A DNA stretch of 64,000 nucleotides from DASWOJ01 sp964242415 (GTDB taxonomy: Bacteria; Pseudomonadota; Alphaproteobacteria; Acetobacterales; Acetobacteraceae): the NCBI GenBank assembly GCA_964242415.1, contig CAXTAT010000005.1, positions 124,001 through 188,000 on the forward strand, read 5' to 3'. Position 1 is the stretch's first letter, and every line of letters starts with the position of its first letter. Below the pieces are notes generated by a model. The model ran no database searches and was not told the origin of the DNA. It saw only the letters and a list, made by a program, of their open reading frames with translations. Shown here piece by piece: positions 55,043 through 63,874 of this stretch. The position numbers and the translations under genes were made by a program.

Positions 55043-55857
55043 TGTCCCCGCGCTCTCACCGCTTGCGGGGTGGGACTGCGGCGCTGCTCGTGATCCTGGC
55101 AGCGTCCGGCAAACCCGGGCAAACCTCTTGGTTTGATCTGCTGGGTTCGACACCGGCCGCCGGGCAGACCGTCAACTCGGGCGCACTGGATGCCCTGAAC
55201 CCGCCAAGGCCCGCAACGCCGCGCCCACCACCAGCCCGGCCCGCGGCGCACCCAACCACCCCGGCGCGCACCAGCGCCGCAAAGCCCGCCACCCCGCCCC
55301 GTCCGCCAGCCGTACCGACCGTTCCGCCCGCCATAGCCGCGATCCCTCCGGCCGTCGCGGTCCCAATCAGCCGCCCTCCCCCGGTGCCCACGGTGCCCAT
55401 CGCCGACGATGCGCCGGGCGAGGCCACCCCGATCCCCGGCGGCGTGCGGGTCACCTTCGGACCCGACCGCGCCGACCTGAACCCCGTCACCGAACCGGCG
55501 CTTCGCAGCTTCGCCCGCAGCGTGAAGGCGGAGCAGGCGTCAGTCAACGTGGTCGCCACCGCCGCCGGCAGCGCCGACGACCCGAGCACGCCGCGCCGCC
55601 TGTCGCTGTCGCGCGCGCTCGCCGCCCGTGCGGTGCTGATCACCGAGGGCATCGCCTCCACCCGCATCTACGTCCGCGCGCTGGGGGCCAGCGGGCCGCC
55701 GGACGGGCCGCCCGACCGCGTGGACGTGTCGGCGGGCCTTCCCGGAGCGCCGCCGCCAGCCGCCGCGCCGGGAGGCTCGACCGCCGCCCCGGCGGGACCG
55801 GCCCCCGCCGCCCCGGCGGGCCAAATCTCCGCCGCCCCGGCGGGCCAGAAGCAGTGA
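55042..55857 (+). CDS. Proline-rich protein with OmpA-like C-terminal domain
   Basis: The 271-residue protein has an N-terminal hydrophobic stretch (GGTAALLVILAASG) that may be a signal or anchor, and a Pro/Ala-rich spacer (residues 50-130). An OmpA-type domain follows (VTFGPDRADLNPVTEPALRS, VNVVATAAGS, RRLSLSRALAARAVLITEGI, RIYVRALGAS) and then a second Pro/Ala tail. It likely touches peptidoglycan from the periplasm. It is coupled by overlaps to suhB and to the MotA-like gene. Confidence 0.72.
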   Translation: MSPRSHRLRGGTAALLVILAASGKPGQTSWFDLLGSTPAAGQTVNSGALDALNPPRPATPRPPPARPAAHPTTPARTSAAKPATPPRPPAVPTVPPAIAAIPPAVAVPISRPPPVPTVPIADDAPGEATPIPGGVRVTFGPDRADLNPVTEPALRSFARSVKAEQASVNVVATAAGSADDPSTPRRLSLSRALAARAVLITEGIASTRIYVRALGASGPPDGPPDRVDVSAGLPGAPPPAAAPGGSTAAPAGPAPAAPAGQISAAPAGQKQ

Positions 55858-57008
55858 CCCGGCCCAACACCTACCTGGTCCGCATGGTGGTGTTCCTGGT
55901 GCTGGTGCTGGGCGTGGCGGTGCTGCTGTCCGGGGCGCTGGTGACGGCATTCGGCAGCAATCCCCTGCTGAACGGGCTGATCTTCCTGGTGCTGCTGATC
56001 GGCATCGCCTGGAACCTGCTCAACGTCAGCCGCCTGGCGCCCGAGGTGAATTGGCTGGAGACGTTCCAAAAATCCCGCAACCCCGTGGCCAGCGCCCCGC
56101 AGCCGCGCTTGCTGGCGCCGATGGCCAGCATGCTGGCCACCCGCCAGGCCAAGTCCCGCGACGGCCAGGACCGCTTCACCCTGTCCGCCCCAACCATGCG
56201 GAGCCTGCTCGACAGCCTGGCCAGCCGCCTCGACGAAAGCCGCGAGCTGTCCCGCTACATGACGGGGCTGCTGATCTTCCTGGGTCTGCTCGGCACCTTC
56301 TGGGGCCTGCTGCTGACGGTGGGCGCGGTATCGGACGTGATCGGCGGCATGTCGGTCGGTTCGGGCGACCTCAACGCCCTGTTCGACCAGTTGAAGACTG
56401 GCCTGGGCAAGCCGTTGCGCGGCATGGGCACGGCGTTCAGCTCCTCGATGTTCGGCCTGGCCGGGGCGCTGGTGCTGGGCTTCCTCGATCTCACGGCCGG
56501 GCAGGCGCAGAACCGCTTCTTCAACGAGCTTGAGGAGTGGCTCGCCAGCCTGACCCGGCTGAGCAGCGGCGCCCTGGGCGGCGATGCCGAGGCCGGGTCG
56601 GTCCCCATCTATGTGCAGGCGCTGCTGGAGCAGACCGCCGAGAACATGGAGAACCTGCAGGGCATCCTGGTGCGCGGCGAGGACGGCCGCCTGCAATCCA
56701 ACAATGCCATCCTGGCGCTGACGGAAAAGATCGGCACCCTGTCCGACACCATGCGGACCAGCCAGCAGCTCATGCTCCGCATCGCCGAGACCCAGAGCCA
56801 GCTCGGCCCCGCCCTGGCGCGCCTCGGCGAGCGCCGGCCGGAGGGCGACGACGCCGCCCGCGCTCACCTGCGCAACATCGAGATCTACATGCAGCGCCTG
56901 CTGACCGAGGGCGAGCAGGGCCGGGTGCAAAGCACCGCCGAGCTTCGCAACGACATCCGCGTGCTGACCCGCACCATCGCCGCCCTGGCCGAGGGACAGC
57001 CGAGCTAA
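55854..57008 (+). CDS. MotA/TolQ/ExbB-type proton channel protein
   Basis: GTG 55854 starts 384 residues with four membrane segments: MVVFLVLVLGVAVLLSG, LIFLVLLIGIAWNLL, MTGLLIFLGLLGTFWGLLLT and FSSSMFGLAGALVLGFLDL. The last two with the FxGLLGTFxG and G-x-AFSSSMFGLAGA motifs are the MotA/ExbB channel helices. The C-terminal 170 residues are coiled-coil, cytoplasmic. With the MotB-like neighbour it should form an ion-driven rotary unit. Confidence 0.85.
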   Translation: MTRPNTYLVRMVVFLVLVLGVAVLLSGALVTAFGSNPLLNGLIFLVLLIGIAWNLLNVSRLAPEVNWLETFQKSRNPVASAPQPRLLAPMASMLATRQAKSRDGQDRFTLSAPTMRSLLDSLASRLDESRELSRYMTGLLIFLGLLGTFWGLLLTVGAVSDVIGGMSVGSGDLNALFDQLKTGLGKPLRGMGTAFSSSMFGLAGALVLGFLDLTAGQAQNRFFNELEEWLASLTRLSSGALGGDAEAGSVPIYVQALLEQTAENMENLQGILVRGEDGRLQSNNAILALTEKIGTLSDTMRTSQQLMLRIAETQSQLGPALARLGERRPEGDDAARAHLRNIEIYMQRLLTEGEQGRVQSTAELRNDIRVLTRTIAALAEGQPS

Positions 57009-57024
57009 TGGCCCGCCCCTCTTA

Positions 57025-58443
57025 ATGGCGAGACTGCGCCGCCGCAGCGCCAGCGACGAGCTGAACCCCTGGCCCGGCTATGTGGACGCGCTGTCCACGC
57101 TGCTCATGGTCATCATCTTCGTGCTGCTGGTGTTCGTGCTGGCGCAGGCGTTCCTGTCCGTCGCGCTGACCGGACGGGACCGCGCACTGGACCGGCTGAA
57201 CCGCCAGGTGGCCGAGCTGACCGACATGCTGAGCCTGGAGCGCGGCCGCGGCGGCGAGCTGCAGCTTTCGATGGCCGGGCTGAACCGCGACCTGCAGGCC
57301 GCCGCCGCCGCCCGCGACGGCCTGACGCGCGCCCTCGCGGCCATGCGGGACCAGGCCGGGCGCACCGCCGCCGACCGCGACGCGCTGCAGGCCGAGCGTG
57401 ACCGCCTATCCGCCCGGCTGGCGGACGCGGAACTGCAATCGGCCTCGGCGCAGGCGCGGACCCAGGCGTTGCAGGGCCGCCTGGCCGAAGTCGCCGGCCG
57501 CACCGATGTCGCCGGGCAGGACGCGGCGACCGTGGCCGGGCAGTTGGCCGACACGCGCAGGCAGCTTGCGGCGTTGCGGACCCAGGCCGCCGCGGCACAG
57601 GCCGAGCTGGACCGCACCGTCGCCGCCGACCGCGCCACCCTGGAGGCCCGCCTGGGCGACATCGCCAAGCTGACCGACCAGGTCCGCGCCCTGTCCGCCC
57701 TGCGCGACGACCTGGAGCGCCAGGCGCAGGACGCCGCCGCCCGCGCCACCACCGAAGCCGAGCGCCGCGCCGCGGCCGCCGCGCAACTGGCCGACGAGCA
57801 GCATCTGTCCGAGAGCGGCCGCGCCCAGGTCGCCCTGCTGACCCGGCAAATGGACCAGCTTCGCACCCAGATGACCCAGGTAGCCGCCGCCCTGGGCCTG
57901 GCCGAGGCAGCCGGGCGCGACAAGGACACCCAAATCGCCAACCTCGGCAGCAAGCTGAACGCCGCCCTGGCGTCCAAGGTCGAGGAGCTGCAGCGCTACC
58001 GCAGCGAGTTCTTCGGCCGGCTGCGCGAGGTGCTGGCCGGCCGCCCGGGCATCCAGGTGGTCGGCGACCGCTTCGTGTTCCAAAGCGAGGTGCTGTTCCC
58101 GCCGGGCAGCGCGGACATGACCCCGGCCGGGCAGGACGAGATCAAGGCGCTGGCGGCAACCCTGAAGGACATCAGCAAGGACATCCCGCCCGACCTGAAC
58201 TGGATACTGCGCGTGGACGGCCACGCCGACCGCACGCCGGTCGGGCGAGGCGCCTTCGCCTCCAACTGGGAGCTGTCGTCGCAGCGGGCGATCAACGTCG
58301 TCAAGCTGCTGGCCGACGAGGGCGTGCCGCCGAACCGCCTGGCCGCCACCGGGTTCGGCGAGTACCAGCCGCTGGACGGCACCGACAGCCCGGCCAGCCT
58401 CGCCCGCAACCGGCGGATCGAGCTGCGGTTGACGGACCGTTGA
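57025..58443 (+). CDS. MotB-like protein with coiled coil and OmpA domain
   Basis: The 472-residue protein has a short cytoplasmic tail and one membrane helix with Asp21 at its edge (YVDALSTLLMVIIFVLLVFV), matching the proton-accepting Asp of MotB. A 280-residue periplasmic coiled coil (RLSARLADAELQ and similar) leads to an OmpA domain (EVLFPPGSADMTPAGQDEIK, LRVDGHADRTPV, RNRRIELRL). It would anchor the MotA-like channel to peptidoglycan. No flagellar genes are nearby. Confidence 0.87.
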   Translation: MARLRRRSASDELNPWPGYVDALSTLLMVIIFVLLVFVLAQAFLSVALTGRDRALDRLNRQVAELTDMLSLERGRGGELQLSMAGLNRDLQAAAAARDGLTRALAAMRDQAGRTAADRDALQAERDRLSARLADAELQSASAQARTQALQGRLAEVAGRTDVAGQDAATVAGQLADTRRQLAALRTQAAAAQAELDRTVAADRATLEARLGDIAKLTDQVRALSALRDDLERQAQDAAARATTEAERRAAAAAQLADEQHLSESGRAQVALLTRQMDQLRTQMTQVAAALGLAEAAGRDKDTQIANLGSKLNAALASKVEELQRYRSEFFGRLREVLAGRPGIQVVGDRFVFQSEVLFPPGSADMTPAGQDEIKALAATLKDISKDIPPDLNWILRVDGHADRTPVGRGAFASNWELSSQRAINVVKLLADEGVPPNRLAATGFGEYQPLDGTDSPASLARNRRIELRLTDR

Positions 58444-58495
58444 AGACGCTTGGGCTGTCATAACCGGGAAATCGCCCGCAACAAGGACTGCGCCA

Positions 58496-58644
58496 ACTCC
58501 CTCTCCCCCTTCGGGAGAGGGCTGGGGTGAGGGGGTCTGACGGCGCGGCCCTCAATAGCATGGTTGCGGTGGCGCATGCGGTTTACGGCACCGCAGGCAA
58601 GACCCCCTCACCCCGGCCCTCTCCCGCAGGGAGAAGGAGCAGCC
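58496..58644. repeat. REP doublet between convergent genes, copy 4
   Basis: The left half CTCCCTCTCCCCC, TTCGGGAGAGGGCTGGGGTG, AGGGGGTC and the right half GACCCCCTCACCCCGG, CCCTCTCCCGCAGGG are clear inverted copies, with about 60 bases between. It separates the MotB-like gene from the PhyH gene. Confidence 0.88.
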
Positions 58645-58659
58645 AGGCAAGCGGCGTGT

Positions 58660-59721
58660 TCACGCCGCGTCGAATGGCGACACCCCATCCAGCCGCCGCC
58701 AATGGCTCGGCTTCACCCCCGCGCGCTGCATCAGGTCGCCAAACGCCCAGAACACCGGCATCCGCCGCTGCCCCAGCGCCTCGATGGCCCAGACATCCAG
58801 CCCGGTCCACGGCAGGAACGGGTTGCGCCGCCCGCTGGCCCACACTTCGACCCGGCGCGACGCCCGGCTGCTCTCCCCGCGCGCATGGAACCCATAGGTA
58901 TCCGCCACCACCAGGGTGTTCGCCGGCACCGCAAAGGCGTGCGGCTGCGGCAGCCCCAGGGCGGACAGCCCGGACGGCTCGATGCGGAACGAGCCGCGCC
59001 GGGTCAGGCGGTCCGGCTGCTCGGCCATGCCCAGGCTCATCCGCCGCTCCCACGCCAGCCGCTCCGGCGTGACACGGTGCGACCCCGGCACGTAAGTGAA
59101 CGGCCCCTCATCGGCGGCCACGTCGGTCAGGAACAGCCAAGCCTTCACCGTAGGGTGAAAGGTATCCGCATGCAGGGCGCATTGCGGATCGTCCGGCCCG
59201 GAGCGGGCGTGGCTGAGGATGGTCTGCACGTAGGTGATCGGCTCGGCGTCGAAGCTGCCGGCATAGCGGATCAGCCCGCGCCACTCCGGCAATCCAAGCA
59301 GCCGCCGCACAGCCGGCATCGCGTCCAGCGCCCCAGGGTCCAGCGCCACGCGGCGGGTGGCCGCATTGCCCTGGATGGTCTCCCGCATCGGGCCGCGATA
59401 CGCCTCCACCTGCGCCCGCAGCGCCGCGAAGTGCTCGGGCGGCAGGAAGTCCGCCTTGGCGATCACCCCGTCGCGGTCGAACACCGCCCGGTCGGCGTCC
59501 GACAGCCCGCGGGCCAGGCGGCGGCGGCGGCTGGCGGCCAATCGTGCAGCCAGCGCCACGCGCCCGGCATGCAGCCCGCGCTGGTTCAGCCGCTGGCTGC
59601 CAATCAGCGGGTTGTCCATGAACGACTTGGCCCCAGTCAGCAACTGCGCCGCCCACAGCGGCGACAGCGCCGCCTGCCGGACCAGGGAGGCCGCGCGCAG
59701 GCGGCCAGCTTCGTTTGCCAT
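58660..59721 (-). CDS. Phytanoyl-CoA dioxygenase (PhyH) family protein
   Basis: This 353-residue non-haem Fe(II)/2-oxoglutarate oxygenase has the metal pair HAD in CALHADTFHPTVKAWLFL and the distal His in YVPGSHRVTPERL, with Arg in ASRRVEVWASGRRNPF for 2-oxoglutarate. The family hydroxylates varied small molecules, so the substrate is unknown. It is divergent from the MFS operon. Confidence 0.87.
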   Translation of the reverse strand: MANEAGRLRAASLVRQAALSPLWAAQLLTGAKSFMDNPLIGSQRLNQRGLHAGRVALAARLAASRRRRLARGLSDADRAVFDRDGVIAKADFLPPEHFAALRAQVEAYRGPMRETIQGNAATRRVALDPGALDAMPAVRRLLGLPEWRGLIRYAGSFDAEPITYVQTILSHARSGPDDPQCALHADTFHPTVKAWLFLTDVAADEGPFTYVPGSHRVTPERLAWERRMSLGMAEQPDRLTRRGSFRIEPSGLSALGLPQPHAFAVPANTLVVADTYGFHARGESSRASRRVEVWASGRRNPFLPWTGLDVWAIEALGQRRMPVFWAFGDLMQRAGVKPSHWRRLDGVSPFDAA

Positions 59722-59888
59722 ATCGTGTGCATCCCGGTGCCGTAGTCGACTCCGCCAGGTTGATACCGGGTTCCAGGGCGCGCTGGCCAGGCGTCATCCG
59801 AAGACGTGAACGCCTTCCCATCCCGGACCAATCCAGCGCATGGTGTCGGGAAAATACCGCGGCTGCCCGGCCGCCAGGGGGAGGAAGC

Positions 59889-61214
59889 ATGGACAACGTC
59901 GCCGGCCGCGCGCAGCCAGCCTCGAAGATCGCCACAGTGCTGCGCGTCACCAGCGGCAATTTTCTGGAGATGTTCGACTTTTTCCTGTTCGGCTTCTACG
60001 CCACCTACATCGCCAAGGCGTTCTTCCCCGGCGACAACGAAGTCACCAATTTGCTGCTGACGTTCATGACGTTCGGCGCCGGCTTCCTGATGCGCCCGCT
60101 CGGGGCCGTCATCCTAGGCGCCTACATCGACCGCATCGGCCGCCGCCGCGGGCTGATCCTGACCCTGATGATCATGGCCTCCGGCACGGTGCTGATCGCC
60201 TTCGTGCCGGGCTACGCCACCATCGGGCTGGTGGCGCCGGTGCTGGTGCTGATCGGACGCCTGCTGCAAGGCTTCTCCGCCGGTGTCGAGCTGGGCGGGG
60301 TGTCGGTTTACCTGTCCGAAATGGCGACGCCGGGCAACAAGGGCTTCTACGTCGCCTGGCAGTCGGGCAGCCAGCAGGTGGCGGTCATGGTCGCCGCCGC
60401 CATCGGCTACGTGCTGAACCAGGCCCTCGCCCCGGCGGAGATCGGGAGTTGGGGATGGCGCATCCCGTTCATCATCGGCTGCATGATCGTGCCGTTCCTG
60501 TTCTACATCCGCAGCAGCCTGCAGGAGACCGAGGAGTTCCTCGCCCGCCCGCACCGCCCCAGCCTGGGGGAGATCGCCCGCTCCCTGGTGACCAACTGGG
60601 GGATCGTGCTGCTGGGCATGCTGATGGTGGCGATGACCACGATCTCGTTCTACTTCATCACCGTCTATACCCCCACCTTCGGCAAGACGGTCCTGCACCT
60701 GACCGAGACCGACAGCCTGGTCGTCACGTTCTGCGTCGCGGTGTCCAACTTCATCTGGCTGCCGGTGATGGGCGCGCTGTCGGACCGGGTCGGGCGCAAG
60801 CCGCTGCTGCTGCTGTTCAGCGGGCTGACGCTGGTGACCGCCTACCCGGCGCTGGCGTGGCTCGCGGGGGACGTGACGTTCCCGCACATGCTGATCGTGC
60901 TGCTGTGGCTGTCGTTCCTGTATGCCAGCTACAACGGCGCGATGGTGGTGGCGCTGACCGAGGTGGTGCCCGTGGCGGTGCGGACGGCCGGCTTCTCGCT
61001 GGCCTACTCGCTGGCGACGGCGGTGTTCGGCGGGTTCACCGCGGCGATTGCGACGGCGCTGATCGACTGGACCGGCAACCGGGCAGCGCCGGGAATTTGG
61101 ATGGCGTTCGGCGGCGCCTGCGGGCTGCTGGCGACGATGCTGATCTACCGCGGCAGCAGCATCGAGCGGCGGGCGTTGGCGGAGCACCATGCGGCGCGGG
61201 AGATCGGCGCGTGA
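59889..61214 (+). CDS. MFS transporter, metabolite:H+ symporter (citrate-like) type
   Basis: ATG 59889 with GGGAGGAAG upstream gives 441 residues and twelve helices. SGNFLEMFDFFLFGFYATYI and AYIDRIGRRRGLILTL followed by GRLLQGFSAGVELGGVSVYL are the MHS-family signatures seen in citrate, tricarballylate and proline/betaine symporters. A carboxylate substrate is probable. Its stop overlaps the next gene (GTGA), which is unusual since that gene encodes a periplasmic binding protein. Confidence 0.88.
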   Translation: MDNVAGRAQPASKIATVLRVTSGNFLEMFDFFLFGFYATYIAKAFFPGDNEVTNLLLTFMTFGAGFLMRPLGAVILGAYIDRIGRRRGLILTLMIMASGTVLIAFVPGYATIGLVAPVLVLIGRLLQGFSAGVELGGVSVYLSEMATPGNKGFYVAWQSGSQQVAVMVAAAIGYVLNQALAPAEIGSWGWRIPFIIGCMIVPFLFYIRSSLQETEEFLARPHRPSLGEIARSLVTNWGIVLLGMLMVAMTTISFYFITVYTPTFGKTVLHLTETDSLVVTFCVAVSNFIWLPVMGALSDRVGRKPLLLLFSGLTLVTAYPALAWLAGDVTFPHMLIVLLWLSFLYASYNGAMVVALTEVVPVAVRTAGFSLAYSLATAVFGGFTAAIATALIDWTGNRAAPGIWMAFGGACGLLATMLIYRGSSIERRALAEHHAAREIGA

Positions 61215-62035
61215 CGCCCCAGCGGCAGGCGGCGGCGCTTGGCCTGGCGGCGCTGCTGCTGGCCGGCGTCGCCCAGGCGGCAAGCGCCCAGGAGGCACAA
61301 GCACAGGCGGCGGGAACACATGCCGCCGAGGTCCACGTCGTCAGCTCCGGCGGCTTCGCAGCAGCCTACAAGGTGCTGCTGCCAGGCTTCGAGCACGCCA
61401 CCGGCGACCAGGTCAGCACCGCCTGGGGTCCGTCCATGGGCAAGACCATCGACGCCGTGCCCGCCCGCCTGGCCCGGCACGAACCCATCGACGTGCTGAT
61501 CATGGTCGGCTACGCCCTCGACGACCTGGCCGCCCAGGGCATCGTCGTGCCCGGCAGCCGCGTCCCGCTCGCCCAGTCCGGCATCGGCGTAGTGGTGCGC
61601 GCCGGCGCGCCGCATCCCGACATCAGCAGCGCCGCCGCGCTCCGCCAGGCGCTATTGAACGCCAAGTCCATCGCCTACTCCGACAGCGCCAGCGGCGTCT
61701 ACATCGAGACCACCATGTTCAAGCGCCTGGGCATCGAGCCGCAGATGGCCGGCAAGGCCCGCATGATCCCCGCCGAGCCGGTCGGCGCCGTCGTGGCGCG
61801 CGGCGAGGCCGAGATCGGCTTCCAGCAAATGAGCGAACTGAAGCCGATCGGCGGCATCGACCTGGTAGGGCCGCTGCCGCCAGAGTTGCAGCAGGTGACG
61901 GTGTTCTCCGCCGGGATGCTGGCCTCGGCGCCTGACCCGGCGGAGGCGCGGGCGCTGATCGCCTACCTGGCCTCCCCCGCCGCCGCCGCGGCGATCACCG
62001 ACAGCGGCATGGAACCCCTGGGGTCGCCACATTGA
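61211..62035 (+). CDS. ModA-like periplasmic substrate-binding protein
   Basis: GTG 61211 gives 274 residues with a Sec signal (LGLAALLLAGVAQAASAQ) and a type II binding fold: VHVVSSGGFAAAYKVLLPGF, IDVLIMVGYALDDLAAQG, SGIGVVVRAGAPHPDI, GEAEIGFQQMSELKPI. This resembles ModA, but molybdate is not implied; the neighbours are an MFS permease and a dehydrogenase, not ModBC. The ligand could be the same organic acid carried by the MFS protein. Confidence 0.82.
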   Translation: MTPQRQAAALGLAALLLAGVAQAASAQEAQAQAAGTHAAEVHVVSSGGFAAAYKVLLPGFEHATGDQVSTAWGPSMGKTIDAVPARLARHEPIDVLIMVGYALDDLAAQGIVVPGSRVPLAQSGIGVVVRAGAPHPDISSAAALRQALLNAKSIAYSDSASGVYIETTMFKRLGIEPQMAGKARMIPAEPVGAVVARGEAEIGFQQMSELKPIGGIDLVGPLPPELQQVTVFSAGMLASAPDPAEARALIAYLASPAAAAAITDSGMEPLGSPH

Positions 62036-62817
62036 TCACCGGCGCGAGGTCCCCCGTCCCGCTGGACCTATCGGGCCTGCGGGTCGCGATCACCGCCGGC
62101 GCGGGCGGGATCGGCCGCGTCATGGCGGACAGCTTCGCGGCCTGTGGCGCAGCGCTGTTCGTGTCCGACGTGGACGAGGCCGGGCTGGCCGCCTGCGGCC
62201 ATCCCGGGATGCGGGCGGACGCGGGCAAGCTGGCCGACCTGGAGGCGTTCATGGACGCCGCCCTATCCGTGCTGGGCGGCCTGGACGTGCTGGTGAACAA
62301 CGCTGGGATCGCCGGGCCGACCGCGCGCGTGGAGGACGTGACCCCGGCCGATCTCGACGCCGTGCTGCAGGTGGACCTGGCGGCGATGTTCCACTGCGCC
62401 CGCCGGGCCGTCCCGGCGCTGCGGCAGTCCGGCGGCGGCAGCATCGTCAACCTCAGCAGCGCCGCGGGGAAGTTCGGCTTCCCGCTGCGCAGCCCCTACA
62501 GCGCCGTGAAGTGGGGCGTGGTGGGCTTCACCCGCACCCTGGCGATGGAGCTGGGGCCGGACGGCATCCGGGTCAACGCGATCCTGCCCGGCCTGGTGGA
62601 CGGCCCGCGCATCCGCTCGGTGCTGCACAACAAGGCGGTGGCGACCGGCGTGGGCGACAACGAACAAACCGAGCGGACGCTGGCCACGGTGAACCTGCGC
62701 TGCTTCGTGACGCAGCAGGACATCGCCAACATGGCGCTCTACCTATGCAGCCCCTTCGGCGCGACCATCAGCGGCCAAGCCATCAGCGTGGACGGCGGCC
62801 TAGAGGGCCTAACCTAG
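62032..62817 (+). CDS. SDR family oxidoreductase
   Basis: TTG 62032 overlaps the preceding stop and starts 261 residues of a classical short-chain dehydrogenase: cofactor loop AITAGAGGIGRVMAD, NNAGIAG, the Ser-Tyr-Lys site NLSSAAG and YSAVKWG, and the C-terminal SGQAISVDGGLEGLT. Asp in FVSDVDEAG at the end of beta-2 predicts NAD(H). As the third gene of an overlapping trio it probably oxidises the imported compound. It ends one base before a REP doublet. Confidence 0.92.
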   Translation: MITGARSPVPLDLSGLRVAITAGAGGIGRVMADSFAACGAALFVSDVDEAGLAACGHPGMRADAGKLADLEAFMDAALSVLGGLDVLVNNAGIAGPTARVEDVTPADLDAVLQVDLAAMFHCARRAVPALRQSGGGSIVNLSSAAGKFGFPLRSPYSAVKWGVVGFTRTLAMELGPDGIRVNAILPGLVDGPRIRSVLHNKAVATGVGDNEQTERTLATVNLRCFVTQQDIANMALYLCSPFGATISGQAISVDGGLEGLT

Positions 62818-62976
62818 CTCCTTCTCCCTCTCCCTCCGGAAGAGGGCCGGGGTGAGGGAAGCGGCAAGCGCCAACCCTCGCCCAGACAGGAAGCAAGCTC
62901 CGCCCTTTCGCGGCCGGGTCAGGCCCTTGCGGCCCCCCTCACCCCAACCCCCTCCCAAAGCGGGAGAGGAAGCAGC
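62818..62976. repeat. REP doublet between convergent genes, copy 5
   Basis: The left half CTTCTCCCTCTCCCTCC, GGAAGAGGGCCGGGGTGAGG, GAAGCGGCAAGCGCC and right half CCCTCACCCCAACCCCCTCC, CAAAGCGGGAGAGGAAGCAG sit between the ends of two SDR genes. Confidence 0.88.
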
Positions 62977-62982
62977 ACCGAG

Positions 62983-63762
62983 TCAATCCACCGCCGGAGA
63001 CCCGGCAGTAACGCCCCCATCGATCACGATGGTCTGCCCCGTCATGAACCGCCCGGCCGCCCCAGCCAGGAACACCGCCGCACCGGCAATCTCATCCGGC
63101 TCGCCAATCCGCTGCAGCGGCGTATCGCGCGTGCGGCGCCGCAGGTTCTCCGGGTCCTCCCACAGCGCACGGGCAAAATCGGTGCGCACCAGGCCCGGCA
63201 CGATGCAGTTGGCGCGTATGCCGCGCGGCCCCCACTCGCACGCCAGGTTGCGCACCATCTGCATGTCGGCCGCCTTGCTGATCCCATAGGTGCCGATGCT
63301 GGTCGATCCGCGCAGCCCGGCGATGCTCGACACCACCGTCACCGACCCCTCCCCCCGCTCGGCCATGCCTGGCAGCACCATGTTGGCCAGCCAATGGTTG
63401 CTGCGGACGTTGCTCCCCATGATGCGGTCCCAAGCATCGTCCGGGATGGTGCTCGACGGCCCGAAATGCGGGTTGACCGCCGCATTGCACACCAGCGCAT
63501 CGATGCGCCCCCAAGCCGCAAGCGTCTGCCCCACCAGCGCCTGCAGCTCCTCCTTCCGGCCGATGTTGCAAGGGATCACCAGCGCCTCGCCACCCTGGGC
63601 GCGGATGCCCTCCGCCACCGCCTCGCACGCCTCCGCCTTGCGGGAGCTGACGACGACGCGGGCGCCGTGCTGGGCCATGCGCTCGGCGATGGCCCGGCCG
63701 ATCCCCTTGCTGCTGCCGGTAATGACCGCCACCTGGCCGGTCAGGTCGAACAGGGTGGGCAT
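62983..63762 (-). CDS. SDR family oxidoreductase
   Basis: This 259-residue short-chain dehydrogenase has VAVITGSSKGIGRAIAERMA, CNAAVN, catalytic VVSSIAG and TYGISKAAD and the ending GQTIVIDGGVTAGSPAVD. Arg in VVSSRKAE after beta-2 predicts NADP(H). It is only distantly like the SDR at 62032 and opposes it in direction. It is divergent from uppP. The substrate is unknown. Confidence 0.92.
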   Translation of the reverse strand: MPTLFDLTGQVAVITGSSKGIGRAIAERMAQHGARVVVSSRKAEACEAVAEGIRAQGGEALVIPCNIGRKEELQALVGQTLAAWGRIDALVCNAAVNPHFGPSSTIPDDAWDRIMGSNVRSNHWLANMVLPGMAERGEGSVTVVSSIAGLRGSTSIGTYGISKAADMQMVRNLACEWGPRGIRANCIVPGLVRTDFARALWEDPENLRRRTRDTPLQRIGEPDEIAGAAVFLAGAAGRFMTGQTIVIDGGVTAGSPAVD

Positions 63763-63874
63763 GGCAGTCTCCTAATGCTGGCCGAGCGGTCTCCGCCGCA
63801 CCCTGCCGCCATGTTGCCGCCTTGCCAAGCCGGGCGTGTTCCGGCAGGGGAGGCCGACGCTTCAGGAGCACGAC

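Noticed and set aside
55854..58443. Zorya anti-phage system
   Set aside because: MotA/MotB-like parts alone, without ZorC, ZorD or ZorE and in a housekeeping setting, are not enough.
61211..62035. Molybdate transport (modA)
   Set aside because: No modB or modC follows; the neighbours are an MFS carrier and a dehydrogenase.
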